This document shows, piece by piece, positions 34,566 to 42,521 of a DNA stretch of 56,717 nucleotides. The notes beneath the pieces are model-generated. The model searched no databases and was not told where the DNA came from. It was given only the letters and a program-made list of their open reading frames with translations. Position numbers and translations under genes: made by a program. The stretch is from Paracoccaceae bacterium (GTDB lineage: Bacteria; Pseudomonadota; Alphaproteobacteria; Rhodobacterales; Rhodobacteraceae), in the NCBI GenBank assembly GCA_947371955.1, contig CANBRQ010000008.1, positions 1 to 56,717 of the forward strand, written 5' to 3'. Numbering within the stretch: position 1 is the first letter of the stretch; each line of letters opens with the position of its first letter.

Positions 34566-36592
34566 ACACTGTTGCAATCGTTCAGGCCCGCATGGGCTCG
34601 ACCCGACTGCCGGGCAAGGTGATGCGCGAACTTGCCGGCAAGCCGATGATCGCCGTGCTGCTGGAGCGTCTGGCACGCGCCACGCGGGTGGATGAGATCG
34701 TTCTGGCCACTTCCACCGACCCGCGCAACGACAAGCTGGCGGCCTTAGTCACGGAACTCGGCTACCGCGTTGTGCGCGGCGATGAAGTCGATGTGATGAG
34801 CCGTTTCCTTCTGGCGGCCCGTCAGACCAAGGCCGATGTTGTGGTGCGCATCACCGGCGATTGCCCATTGGTTGACCCAGCGGTGGTGGACCGGGTGATC
34901 GATGCCTATGCGGCTTCTGGCGTCGACTATTGCAGCAACGCGGCCCCGCCGACCTATCCCGACGGGCTGGATACGGAGGTCTTCTCGCTGACGGCCCTCG
35001 AACGCGCCGCAGCTGAGACGGATGCCGCCTTCGATCATGAACATGTGACCCCCTACTTGCGCATGTCGGGCCGGTTCACCACTCTGAACGTGCAGAATGC
35101 CGAGGACCGCTCTGCCATGCGCCTGACGGTGGACGAGGCGTCCGACCTTGCCGTGATGCGCGGCGTTTTCGCGCATTTTGCGCCCGACATTCACTTTGGC
35201 TGGGACCGCGTGGTCCGGCTCGCGGATACCGATCCGCAGCTTTTCGCAGCCAATGCTTCTATTCAGAACAACGAGGGATCCAAGATGTCCAACGGTCAAA
35301 AGCTTTGGAAACGCGCCAAGGAGATCATTCCCGGCGGCAACATGCTTCTCTCGAAACGCTCGGAAATGTTCCTGCCAGAACAGTGGCCCAGCTATTTCAG
35401 CAAGACCCGGGGTTGTTCGGTCTGGGACTTGGATGGGACCGAATACCGCGACATGTCGTTGATGGGGGTGGGAACCAACACGCTGGGCTATAGCCACCCG
35501 GAGGTTGATGCAGCCGTCATCGCCACCGTGCAGGCGGGCAATATGTCGACGCTGAACTGCCCGGAAGAGGTGGCACTGGCCGAAAAGCTGATCGAACTTC
35601 ATCCTTGGGCCGAGATGGTGCGTCTGGCCCGCACCGGGGGCGAGGCCAACGCCATCGCCGTTCGCATCGCACGCGCCGCCAGCGGGCGGGACGAGGTGGC
35701 GATCTGCGGCTATCATGGCTGGCACGACTGGTATCTGGCCACCAACCTTGGCAACGAGCGTGGGTTGGACGGTCACCTGTTGCCCGGCCTTGACCCGAAC
35801 GGCGTGCCGCGGGCGCTGCTGGGCACCGTGCATCCCTTCGAATACAACAACCTGCCGCAGCTGGTGGCCCTTCTGGACCAGCACCCGATCGGCGTGATCA
35901 AGATGGAAGTCTCGCGCAACGCAGGCCCGGCACCCGGCTTCCTTGAAGAAATCCGCGCGCTGGCGACAGCCCGCAACATCGTGCTGGTGTTTGACGAATG
36001 CACCTCGGGCTTCCGCGAGACCTATGGCGGGTTGCACAAGAAATATGGGGTGGAGCCGGATCTGGCGATCTTCGGCAAGGCCTTGGGCAATGGCTATGCC
36101 ATCACCGCGGTGATCGGGCGGCGGTCGGTCATGGATGCGGCGCAGACAAGCTTCATCTCCTCGACCTTCTGGACCGAACGGATCGGCCCCAGCGCCGCCG
36201 TCCGCACCCTGGACATCATGGCCGAGGTCAAGTCGTGGGACGCCATAACCGCCATCGGCCACAAGGTCCGCGCGGGCTGGCAGGCTGTCGCCGATGCACA
36301 CAGGCTGAAGATCGCGATCGCAGGACTGCCCAGCCTGTCGACCTATGCCTTCCAGGCGGCAAGTGCCTTGGAATACAAGACCCTTGTCACGCAAGAAATG
36401 CTGGCGAAAGGCTGGCTTGCCAGCACCAATTTCTACGCCTCCATGGCCCATACGGACGAAATCATTGCCGACTATTTCGCCGACCTTGACCCAGTGTTCG
36501 CCCTGATCGCCGAGTGCGAACACGGCGGGCGCAAGGTGGCGGACCTGCTGAAGGGCCCTGTCTGCCATGCGGGCTTCAAGCGGCTGAATTGA
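34562..36592 (+). CDS. SpsF-type cytidylyltransferase fused to class III aminotransferase
   Basis: 676 residues from a GTG start. Residues 1 to about 235 are an SpsF/CMP-sugar cytidylyltransferase-like domain (VAIVQARMGSTRLPGKVMRE, RITGDCPLVDPAVVDRVIDA, DGLDTEVFSLTALERAA). From about 245 a complete glutamate-1-semialdehyde-aminomutase-like aminotransferase follows (KEIIPGGNMLLSKRSEMFLP, YSHPEVDAAVIATVQAGN, YHGWHDWYLAT, VFDECTSGFRETYGG), with the PLP-Lys in LAIFGKALGNGYAI. There is no separate PseF in the window, so the N-terminal domain may activate the nonulosonic acid with CTP. The aminotransferase domain has no role in the classical pathway and suggests a further amino-modified sugar. Confidence 0.85.
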   Translation: MNTVAIVQARMGSTRLPGKVMRELAGKPMIAVLLERLARATRVDEIVLATSTDPRNDKLAALVTELGYRVVRGDEVDVMSRFLLAARQTKADVVVRITGDCPLVDPAVVDRVIDAYAASGVDYCSNAAPPTYPDGLDTEVFSLTALERAAAETDAAFDHEHVTPYLRMSGRFTTLNVQNAEDRSAMRLTVDEASDLAVMRGVFAHFAPDIHFGWDRVVRLADTDPQLFAANASIQNNEGSKMSNGQKLWKRAKEIIPGGNMLLSKRSEMFLPEQWPSYFSKTRGCSVWDLDGTEYRDMSLMGVGTNTLGYSHPEVDAAVIATVQAGNMSTLNCPEEVALAEKLIELHPWAEMVRLARTGGEANAIAVRIARAASGRDEVAICGYHGWHDWYLATNLGNERGLDGHLLPGLDPNGVPRALLGTVHPFEYNNLPQLVALLDQHPIGVIKMEVSRNAGPAPGFLEEIRALATARNIVLVFDECTSGFRETYGGLHKKYGVEPDLAIFGKALGNGYAITAVIGRRSVMDAAQTSFISSTFWTERIGPSAAVRTLDIMAEVKSWDAITAIGHKVRAGWQAVADAHRLKIAIAGLPSLSTYAFQAASALEYKTLVTQEMLAKGWLASTNFYASMAHTDEIIADYFADLDPVFALIAECEHGGRKVADLLKGPVCHAGFKRLN

Positions 36593-36664
36593 GACTGTCG
36601 GGCCTGGTCCGGGAAATCGTCCGTTCGGCGTCAGGTCATATTTCATTCAGGAGCCGTTTTTGCG

Positions 36665-37735
36665 ATGACGATAAACGTGAAGCCAAATGGAGACTACACG
36701 TTCGAGTTGCGCTTGGATGTGGATCCTAAATTTGCCTATGACCCCGATGATTTCCTGCTGTCGCATGACCGGCATTTTATCGAGGTGACCAATAAGGGCG
36801 GGAAGACTGGACCGGATGCAACAAGTAGCCTGCTGCACATCTACCGGGCCGGGCGCTGCGTCCTTGTGGTACCGATGCGCAAGCGCGGCCCGGTAGGCTT
36901 GACGACGGGTTACAGCGGTTTCCTGCTACCGGCCAACTCCAAAGAAAGCGCGATCCGGTCCGCGCTCGTCGGCCTCAGGGCGTTCTTCCGACAGAACCGC
37001 AACAAGCGCTTTGAACTGCAGCAGTCGGTGTGGCGAAAGTCTGTCAACAATCCGCATCGCGAAGCTTTGATCTTGCGCATCGTTTCCGAGTATTTCTCGG
37101 CTGACCTCATGCCAAGCCGAGTCCTTGATCTGACCCCGATGATCGAGGCTACCGAAGAATGTCTGCTGGCACTGTACGATCAAAAGGTTCGCAATCAGAT
37201 CCGAAATGCGAAGACCAGCGATATGGAGATTGTGACGAAGAATCTGCACGAAGGAGCGGCGATCCAGATGCTGGTGGAAATGCTGACCGAAACCCATGCT
37301 TGCATGGACGTCGCCCGTCAGGCGACCAAAATGCGGACGCGGGAACTGCAGCGGATGATTGACGAGTTTTCATCTTACCTTCGATCCGGGGGAAGGGTCG
37401 TCTTTAGTGTTGCCCGAGTTTCCGGAAGATGCATCTCGGCCAATATATTCGTTCTGTTCAATGGAACTGCACTGTATCACACGGCCTTTTTTCTGGATGA
37501 ATACAAGAAGACAAACATCATGCCGGTGCTTATGCATCGAAACATCCTAGAGTCAGCTCGTTCAGGTGCGAAAATGATCGAGTTGGGTCGTGTGATCGAA
37601 TTCGACAGGAAGAGCCTTAATCTGGATGCCTACAAGGCGCAGTTTTCCAATGACATCAGATTCGCACTTCGTATCCGCTTTGGGTGGATCTGGATTCCAG
37701 ATTGGGTCAGGAGCACTTTTGGGCGATCGTTTTAG
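36665..37735 (+). CDS. FemAB/GNAT-like acyl- or aminoacyltransferase
   Basis: 356 residues without signal peptide or clear membrane segment. The C-terminal half fits the BioF2/FemAB-like GNAT fold: DLTPMIEATEECLLALYDQK, VRNQIRNAKTSDMEIV, ANIFVLFNGTALYHTAFFLD, ILESARSGAKMIELGRVIEF and DAYKAQFSNDIRFALRIR. Relatives attach acyl or amino-acid groups to cell-wall or glycan amines. The base composition is more AT-rich than the pse genes. In this locus it may acylate an amino sugar. Family confidence is moderate; the function is inferred from fold and neighbours. Confidence 0.65.
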   Translation: MTINVKPNGDYTFELRLDVDPKFAYDPDDFLLSHDRHFIEVTNKGGKTGPDATSSLLHIYRAGRCVLVVPMRKRGPVGLTTGYSGFLLPANSKESAIRSALVGLRAFFRQNRNKRFELQQSVWRKSVNNPHREALILRIVSEYFSADLMPSRVLDLTPMIEATEECLLALYDQKVRNQIRNAKTSDMEIVTKNLHEGAAIQMLVEMLTETHACMDVARQATKMRTRELQRMIDEFSSYLRSGGRVVFSVARVSGRCISANIFVLFNGTALYHTAFFLDEYKKTNIMPVLMHRNILESARSGAKMIELGRVIEFDRKSLNLDAYKAQFSNDIRFALRIRFGWIWIPDWVRSTFGRSF

Positions 37736-37863
37736 ATTTCAGTCGCTCTGGCCGATCCGACCGTCCATCTGGTTCGCCCCGCCTGTCGAAGGCCGTTCGC
37801 AATCGGCTGGCATGAATTCTTGAAAACGGATATGATTGACCCACCCGATGATAAACGAAAGAA

Positions 37864-39345
37864 GTGAACTTGAATATTCGCCTGTTCTGCAATTACCCCA
37901 GCCGGCTCGGGCCATTGTCATTCTTGACGAAGCTAAAGGAGCTTGCCGGGGATAGCATCGAAAGCTGTGTCCACCTCGGCGATACGGATGCCGATTTCAA
38001 GGGGACGTCGCTTGCGCGGATGGATGCGCGGCGCGCGAACAGCGGGCATTTGATGGACGGCCAAACCTTCCGGGGTGCCAACCGCCGTATTCTGGCCGAA
38101 CCGGAGTTTCCGCAATGGATGGAAACCGCGGTGGATCATATGAACCGCTTTGGCCCGGCCTATCGCTACCGCCCCCACCATCTGCGAAGCCTGCACGATC
38201 ACGTCGGGTACTATCATATTCTGACAGATGTCATGGCGACCAAATTGATCGAGGCGCGCTCCACCCATGTTCTATTCTTCAATATCCCGCATCTGGTTTA
38301 CGACACCGCGCTTTATCAGGCGGCGCGTTCGCTTGGTCTGAAGACGGTCATCCTGACCCAATCGTCTTTCCCCAATCTGGCCTTCTCGATGGAGAAGATT
38401 TCCGACTACGGTCGGTTCGTTCCCGTCAGTACGTCAGCACCCTGGCCGATTGAGCGGGGGCGCGCGACAGAATTGTTCTACATGCCAAAAATGGATGGCA
38501 AGGCCGCAAGGAAAGGTCGTCTTAATCTGAAAGGGTTTGGTCAATTCCTGGCCTATACTGCAACGCAGAAACCGCTGTCGACCCTCAATCCCTTTTATGT
38601 TGAACGGACAATGTCTCGTATGAGCCGGATTTACAGCGCGTTTCCGAAATGGCGTGACCCATTCGGCCGTTTCTTTCATGAAAACGAACTGGCCTATTTC
38701 GAGCAACTGGCTGAATACGAGGGCCAAGAGGTCGATCTGGATTGCAAGTTCGTGTACTTTCCCTTGCATCTGCAGCCCGAGATGACAACCTCGGCGCTGG
38801 GCGATCGTTACCGGGATCAGGTCCTTGCGATCGAAGATTTGTCCCGAACTTTGCCGCCGGATTGGCTGATTTACGTCAAGGAAAACCCCAAACAAGGCGC
38901 TTACGCCCGAGGGCCGCTGTTCTTTCAGCGGCTGCAGCGCATTCCGAATGTGCGGTTCATGCCGTCGGATGCCAACACCCATGCGTTGACTGCCAAATCG
39001 CAGTTCGTAGCCGTGATCACCGGCACGGCCGGGTGGGAGGCGATCACGAAGGGTAAACCTGCCGTTGTCTTCGGCCATATCTGGTTTCGCATGTTGCCAG
39101 GGATTTTCGAATTCCGCCAAGATCTGGACCCTGCGGCGATTGCCGCTACGCAGATTGACCATGGCGCACTGGAAGCCGCAGCCGGGGCGCTGGCAGCCAG
39201 GGGCCACCCCGGCGTCGCTGTTCGGGGTTGGGAGAAGATCGTCAAAGACTTCGATCCTCAGAAGAATGTCACCTCCATCGCGACCGCAGCGATGGGCCTG
39301 TTGCGCGGCGACATTCCCTTCTCGTTTGCAAGCCCTGCACCCTGA
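37864..39345 (+). CDS. KpsS/LipB-like capsule polysaccharide transferase
   Basis: 493 residues. Capsule-synthesis (KpsC/KpsS/LipB) landmarks are in the C-terminal half: KFVYFPLHLQPEMTTSALG, PPDWLIYVKENPKQGA, and TGTAGWEAITKGKPAVVFGH. Known KpsS/KpsC proteins transfer Kdo, also a keto-sugar acid activated as CMP, to a lipid carrier. A related protein at the end of a pse locus is a good candidate for the transferase that uses the CMP-nonulosonic acid. The start is GTG at 37864; TTG at 37870 is an alternative. Confidence 0.8.
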   Translation: MNLNIRLFCNYPSRLGPLSFLTKLKELAGDSIESCVHLGDTDADFKGTSLARMDARRANSGHLMDGQTFRGANRRILAEPEFPQWMETAVDHMNRFGPAYRYRPHHLRSLHDHVGYYHILTDVMATKLIEARSTHVLFFNIPHLVYDTALYQAARSLGLKTVILTQSSFPNLAFSMEKISDYGRFVPVSTSAPWPIERGRATELFYMPKMDGKAARKGRLNLKGFGQFLAYTATQKPLSTLNPFYVERTMSRMSRIYSAFPKWRDPFGRFFHENELAYFEQLAEYEGQEVDLDCKFVYFPLHLQPEMTTSALGDRYRDQVLAIEDLSRTLPPDWLIYVKENPKQGAYARGPLFFQRLQRIPNVRFMPSDANTHALTAKSQFVAVITGTAGWEAITKGKPAVVFGHIWFRMLPGIFEFRQDLDPAAIAATQIDHGALEAAAGALAARGHPGVAVRGWEKIVKDFDPQKNVTSIATAAMGLLRGDIPFSFASPAP

Positions 39346-39569
39346 AGCGGTCGAAGAGACCACGACGATTGGGCGAGAATGCTTTGGCTTTTCGTCCGCC
39401 ATGCAAGCTGGTACCAGACTCGTGTAGCTGACGGATGGCAGCCATTTGGCTCAATGAGCACGATTCCCGTTCATGTCTTGCCAGTCTAAAAGAATCAAAG
39501 ACAGTGTCTCTGTTGATGAGCCTGGTGGAATGATCCAAGCGCCTGTCTGTCACAAGTCCTGCCTCTCCT

Positions 39570-40018
39570 AACTCGCGATGACCAATATCGGGCAGGTGCG
39601 GAGTTGTCCGATGCAGGTTCGGGGCCTCGCGGAAAGCAGTTACGGGCGTAACCTTGCCGCAATCCTCGAACGGACGAAGGTAGCGCTTGGTTCAGGCAGC
39701 CACACCGACATGCTGCAGGTTTTTGCCGGCATTGACGTTCAAAATGCTGCGCAGCATTCTAACGTTTGCGCTGATGGTTTCATCCTCGGTCTGCCCGAGG
39801 GTCCATATGCACTAGAAGACATGGGTCGGGTCAAGGTCGCGGATCAGTGCGGCGGCATCGGAGGCCAGAAGGTTGACGCTGCGCGAAATCATGTGGCTGG
39901 CCCCAAATGCGGGGCGGCACGACGGGCCGGTGATCTGCCTGCCGCCGAGATTGCGCAGATGCCGGACCAGGTTCAGGCCGAGGATGCCGGTCGCTCCGAC
40001 GATGAGCGCGCGCTTTTG
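39570..40018 (-). pseudogene. PRISE-like SDR remnant
   Basis: On the minus strand KRALIVGATGILGLNLVRHL starts a Rossmann fold. Then LIRDLDPTHVF, a stop, CIWTLGQTEDETISANVRML, NLQHVGVAA, another stop and TKRYLRPFEDCGKVTP line up with the intact SDR at 8837 (ALDVTHVFFCTWS..., KHAALVTGLKHYLGSFDDYA). At least two nonsense codons and the loss of the C-terminal half show it is dead. It is divergent from a broken LysR gene, the usual arrangement for a LysR-controlled enzyme. Confidence 0.7.
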
Positions 40019-40133
40019 CTATATGGGAACCTCCATTTCGCGCAGAGTGTCATTTCCTGGTTCCAGGCGAAATCACTGAAGGGTCATAAGTGAGGTGGGC
40101 TGAAGTCGCGAATGCTGCCCCATGTCCGGCTAG

Positions 40134-40670
40134 ATGTCTGAGATCGATGTCTTTGTGAAAGTGGTGGAAGGCGGCAGTTTCTCGGTGGAGGCCCAGATAT
40201 TGCGGCTGTCGCCTTCGGACGTCTACAAGACCGTGGCGCGGATCGAAGGGCGGCTGGGTCTGCCCTCGGCGGTCAGGTCCACATGCAAGCTACGGCTGAC
40301 GGCGAGGGGAAGAATTGCTTTGCACGCGGCAAGCAGATACTAGCGGATATCGACCGGCTCGAGACGGGGCTGCGGGAAAGTGCCGGACAGATTGGCGAGC
40401 TGCTGCGCGTCAGTTGCAACGAGCCCTTTGGTCTTCACAAGGTGGCCCCGCTGATCCCGAAGTTTCTGGAGACCTATCCGGACATCAGCCCTGATGTCAG
40501 CCTGTCGTACAATGCCGTCGCTCTGATCCGCGATGGCATTGACCTTGCGGTCGGAACCGGCGTTCTGGCGGACAGCACGATCCGCGCCCGGCGGCTGATC
40601 GCCTCCCTCCTGCCCCGTTGTGGAGCAAACCCTTCCCCCCCGACTGGCCGCCAACTGACCTGCAGGGGGA
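40134..40670 (+). pseudogene. LysR-type regulator, frameshifted and truncated
   Basis: The helix-turn-helix N-terminus is readable from the ATG (SEIDVFVKVVEGGSFSVEAQ, LSPSDVYKTVARIEGRLGLP). Near 40305 the frame shifts, and GKQILADIDRLETGLRESAG, then LLRVSCNEPFGLHKVAPLIP, continue in another frame as the start of the effector domain. Homology fades after RARRLIASLLP, about 14 bases before the convergent alcohol dehydrogenase gene, so roughly the last third is missing. It once probably controlled the divergent SDR gene. Confidence 0.8.
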
Positions 40671-40683
40671 ATTCCCGGCCCCA

Positions 40684-41667
40684 TCAAGGCACCAGCACCG
40701 CAGCCCCGTCAAAGCGGCCCGCCCGCAGATCGGCCAAAGCCTCGTTCGCCCGTTGCAGCGGATAGGTCGTGGTGCGGATCACAATGTTCATCCGGGGCGC
40801 CTGATCCAGAAAGTCGATGCCGTCCTGCCGTGTCAGATTGGCGACCGAGCGGATCTGGCGCTCCTCCCACAGGTCGGTATAGGGAAAGCTTGGGATATCG
40901 CTCATGTGGATGCCGGCGCAGATTACGCGGCCGCCTTTGCGGACAACCTTCAAAGCCGCCGGAACCAGCGCACCCACCGGGGCGAACAGGATCGCGGCAT
41001 CAAGCAGTTCTTGCGGCGCCATGTCAGAGCCACCGGCCCAGACCGCCCCAAGGCTGCATGCGAAGGTCTGGGTTCTCACATCCCCGGGCTGGGTGAAGGC
41101 AAAGACCTTTCGACCCTGCCAGCCAGCGACCTGCGCCACAATATGGGCCGAGGCACCAAAGCCGAAGAGCCCCACCGTCTTGGCCTCGCCCACCATGCCC
41201 AGGGCGCGCCAGCCAATCAACCCTGCGCACAGCAACGGCGCAAGGGATACATCGCTGCCCACCTCTCCCAGCGGAAAGGCGAAGCGGGCGTCGGCGATTG
41301 TGGCCGTCGCAAAGCCTCCATCGCGGGTGTAGCCGGTGAAGATCGGATAATCGCAGAGGTTTTCCTGCTGAATCTGGCAATAGGGGCAGGTGCCGCAGGT
41401 CTGGCCCAGCCACGGAATACCGACACGCTGGCCTTTCGAGAGCCCCGTGACGCCAGACCCGATCTCGTCGATGCGACCGACGATCTCGTGTCCCGGGATG
41501 ATTGGCACCTGTGGATTCCGAAGTTCGCCATCCACCACGTGCAGATCGGTCCGGCAGACCCCGCAGGCCGTAATCCCGACGCGAATTTGCCCCAGGCCCG
41601 GGTGGCGGTCAGGCAACTCGGTCCAGTCGAGCCGGGCGCCGATCTTGTTCAAGACCATCGCATGCAT
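40684..41667 (-). CDS. Zinc-dependent alcohol dehydrogenase
   Basis: 327 residues. The catalytic-zinc Cys is in ACGVCRTDLHVVDGEL and His-Glu in IPGHEIVGRIDEIG; the four structural-zinc Cys are intact (TCGTCPYCQIQQENLC). The cofactor motif is TVGLFGFGASAHIVAQVAGW. It fits the AdhP/zinc-binding alcohol dehydrogenase family that oxidises primary alcohols, or reduces aldehydes. The ATG at 41667 with AAGGAG ten bases upstream is clear. Unlike the two related enzymes in the catabolic locus it keeps its structural zinc site. It runs into the truncated LysR gene, so its 3' flank is a rearrangement junction. Confidence 0.9.
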   Translation of the reverse strand: MHAMVLNKIGARLDWTELPDRHPGLGQIRVGITACGVCRTDLHVVDGELRNPQVPIIPGHEIVGRIDEIGSGVTGLSKGQRVGIPWLGQTCGTCPYCQIQQENLCDYPIFTGYTRDGGFATATIADARFAFPLGEVGSDVSLAPLLCAGLIGWRALGMVGEAKTVGLFGFGASAHIVAQVAGWQGRKVFAFTQPGDVRTQTFACSLGAVWAGGSDMAPQELLDAAILFAPVGALVPAALKVVRKGGRVICAGIHMSDIPSFPYTDLWEERQIRSVANLTRQDGIDFLDQAPRMNIVIRTTTYPLQRANEALADLRAGRFDGAAVLVP

Positions 41668-42049
41668 GGCAGTCTCCTTTTCCGGGTGCCGTTCTGGCGC
41701 ACTTGTCTTGACCGGCACGGTATCGGTCGCAGTCTGAAGGCAGGTTCAAATGCTTCAGGCAGAACATGCGACTGGCCCCGCTGCGAATTGGCCGCAGATC
41801 GACGCCCCGAACGCTAGGCTCGGGCGAAACGCAATCACAGCCTCGGAAACTACGCAGGGCGATGGCTCCCATAGGCGTTGAAGGGCTTCGGCGCATGATT
41901 CCGCCCATTTCCCCCTTCACTCTCGCCTGAAACTGCGCCGAAGGCCTGCAATTTGGTGGTGCGCAAATAAGCAGGTGGCGGGGCAGGCCTGTTCCACCAA
42001 GCCCGCCGCTTGCTTTTTGCCCGCCCCCAAGGCCGCGCTGACCCTGACT
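41668..42049. other. Non-coding stretch between alcohol dehydrogenase and riboswitch
   Basis: 382 bases without a recognised gene. The left part holds the promoter of the minus-strand alcohol dehydrogenase and the right part the promoter of the riboswitch transcript. No convincing -35/-10 hexamers can be singled out. Confidence 0.45.
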
Positions 42050-42150
42050 TGGCGGCTCGGGTTCCGGCGAAAGCGTCTGGTCCGGGAGCTGTCACCCGCG
42101 GGGGAGACATCCCCGCAGGGCGCACGGCGGGACAAAAGCCCGGGAGACCT
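42050..42150 (+). promoter_or_regulatory. Guanidine-I riboswitch (ykkC class)
   Basis: The sequence has both conserved ykkC blocks in order: GGGTTCCGG, then CTGGTCCGGGAG (42077-42088), then a GC-rich hairpin (GCGGGGGAGACATCCCCGC), then ACGGCGGGACAAAAGCCCGG followed by GAGA (42124-42147). The last block is essentially the family consensus that binds guanidinium. The start codon of a transporter-type gene lies about 66 bases downstream on the same strand, normal spacing for this switch. Guanidine-I switches turn on guanidine export, guanidine/urea carboxylase and the associated ABC importer. Here the controlled gene is broken. Confidence 0.88.
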
Positions 42151-42215
42151 CGTCAGGCCAGGGGATTGGCGGCGCGATGGTCCGTCTTTCCCAGTTTCAT
42201 TGGAAAGGAAGACCC

Positions 42216-42515
42216 ATGTTCACGCGCCTCAGCCTTGTTGCAACGATCGCCGTTCTCGGCACCCTTGCCACCGCCCCTGCACAGGCTGAGGTCAAGAAGG
42301 ATTTCAAGGCCGCCTGGTCACTCTACGTTGGTTGGATGGCCTGAGGCTATGCCATGGATCACGGCACCGTCAAGAAATGGGCTGACAGATACGGTCTGAC
42401 GATCGAGGTGACCCAGTTCAACGACTATGTGGAATCGATCAATCAATGCACTGCCGGCAGCTTTGAGGCGGTGACGGTCACCAACATGGACGCCTTGTCG
42501 ATCCCGGCAGGCGCC
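42216..42515 (+). pseudogene. Broken substrate-binding protein of the urea-carboxylase-linked ABC transporter
   Basis: The frame starts with a good signal peptide (MFTRLSLVATIAVLGTLATA, cut after PAQA). KAAWSLYVGWMA then reaches TGA at 42342-42344, where the family usually has Trp (WGYA). The same frame continues GYAMDHGTVKKWADRYGLTI, EVTQFNDYVESINQCTAGSF and VTNMDALSIPAG, typical of the periplasmic protein encoded with urea/guanidine carboxylase. Similarity then stops at about 42512 against the 3' end of a minus-strand gene. A nonsense codon and a deletion have both hit it; permease, ATPase and carboxylase genes are absent. Confidence 0.75.
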
Positions 42516-42521
42516 GATCCC

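Noticed and set aside
39578-40093. A 171-codon plus-strand frame
   Set aside because: It is the antisense of the decayed SDR and carries no domain.
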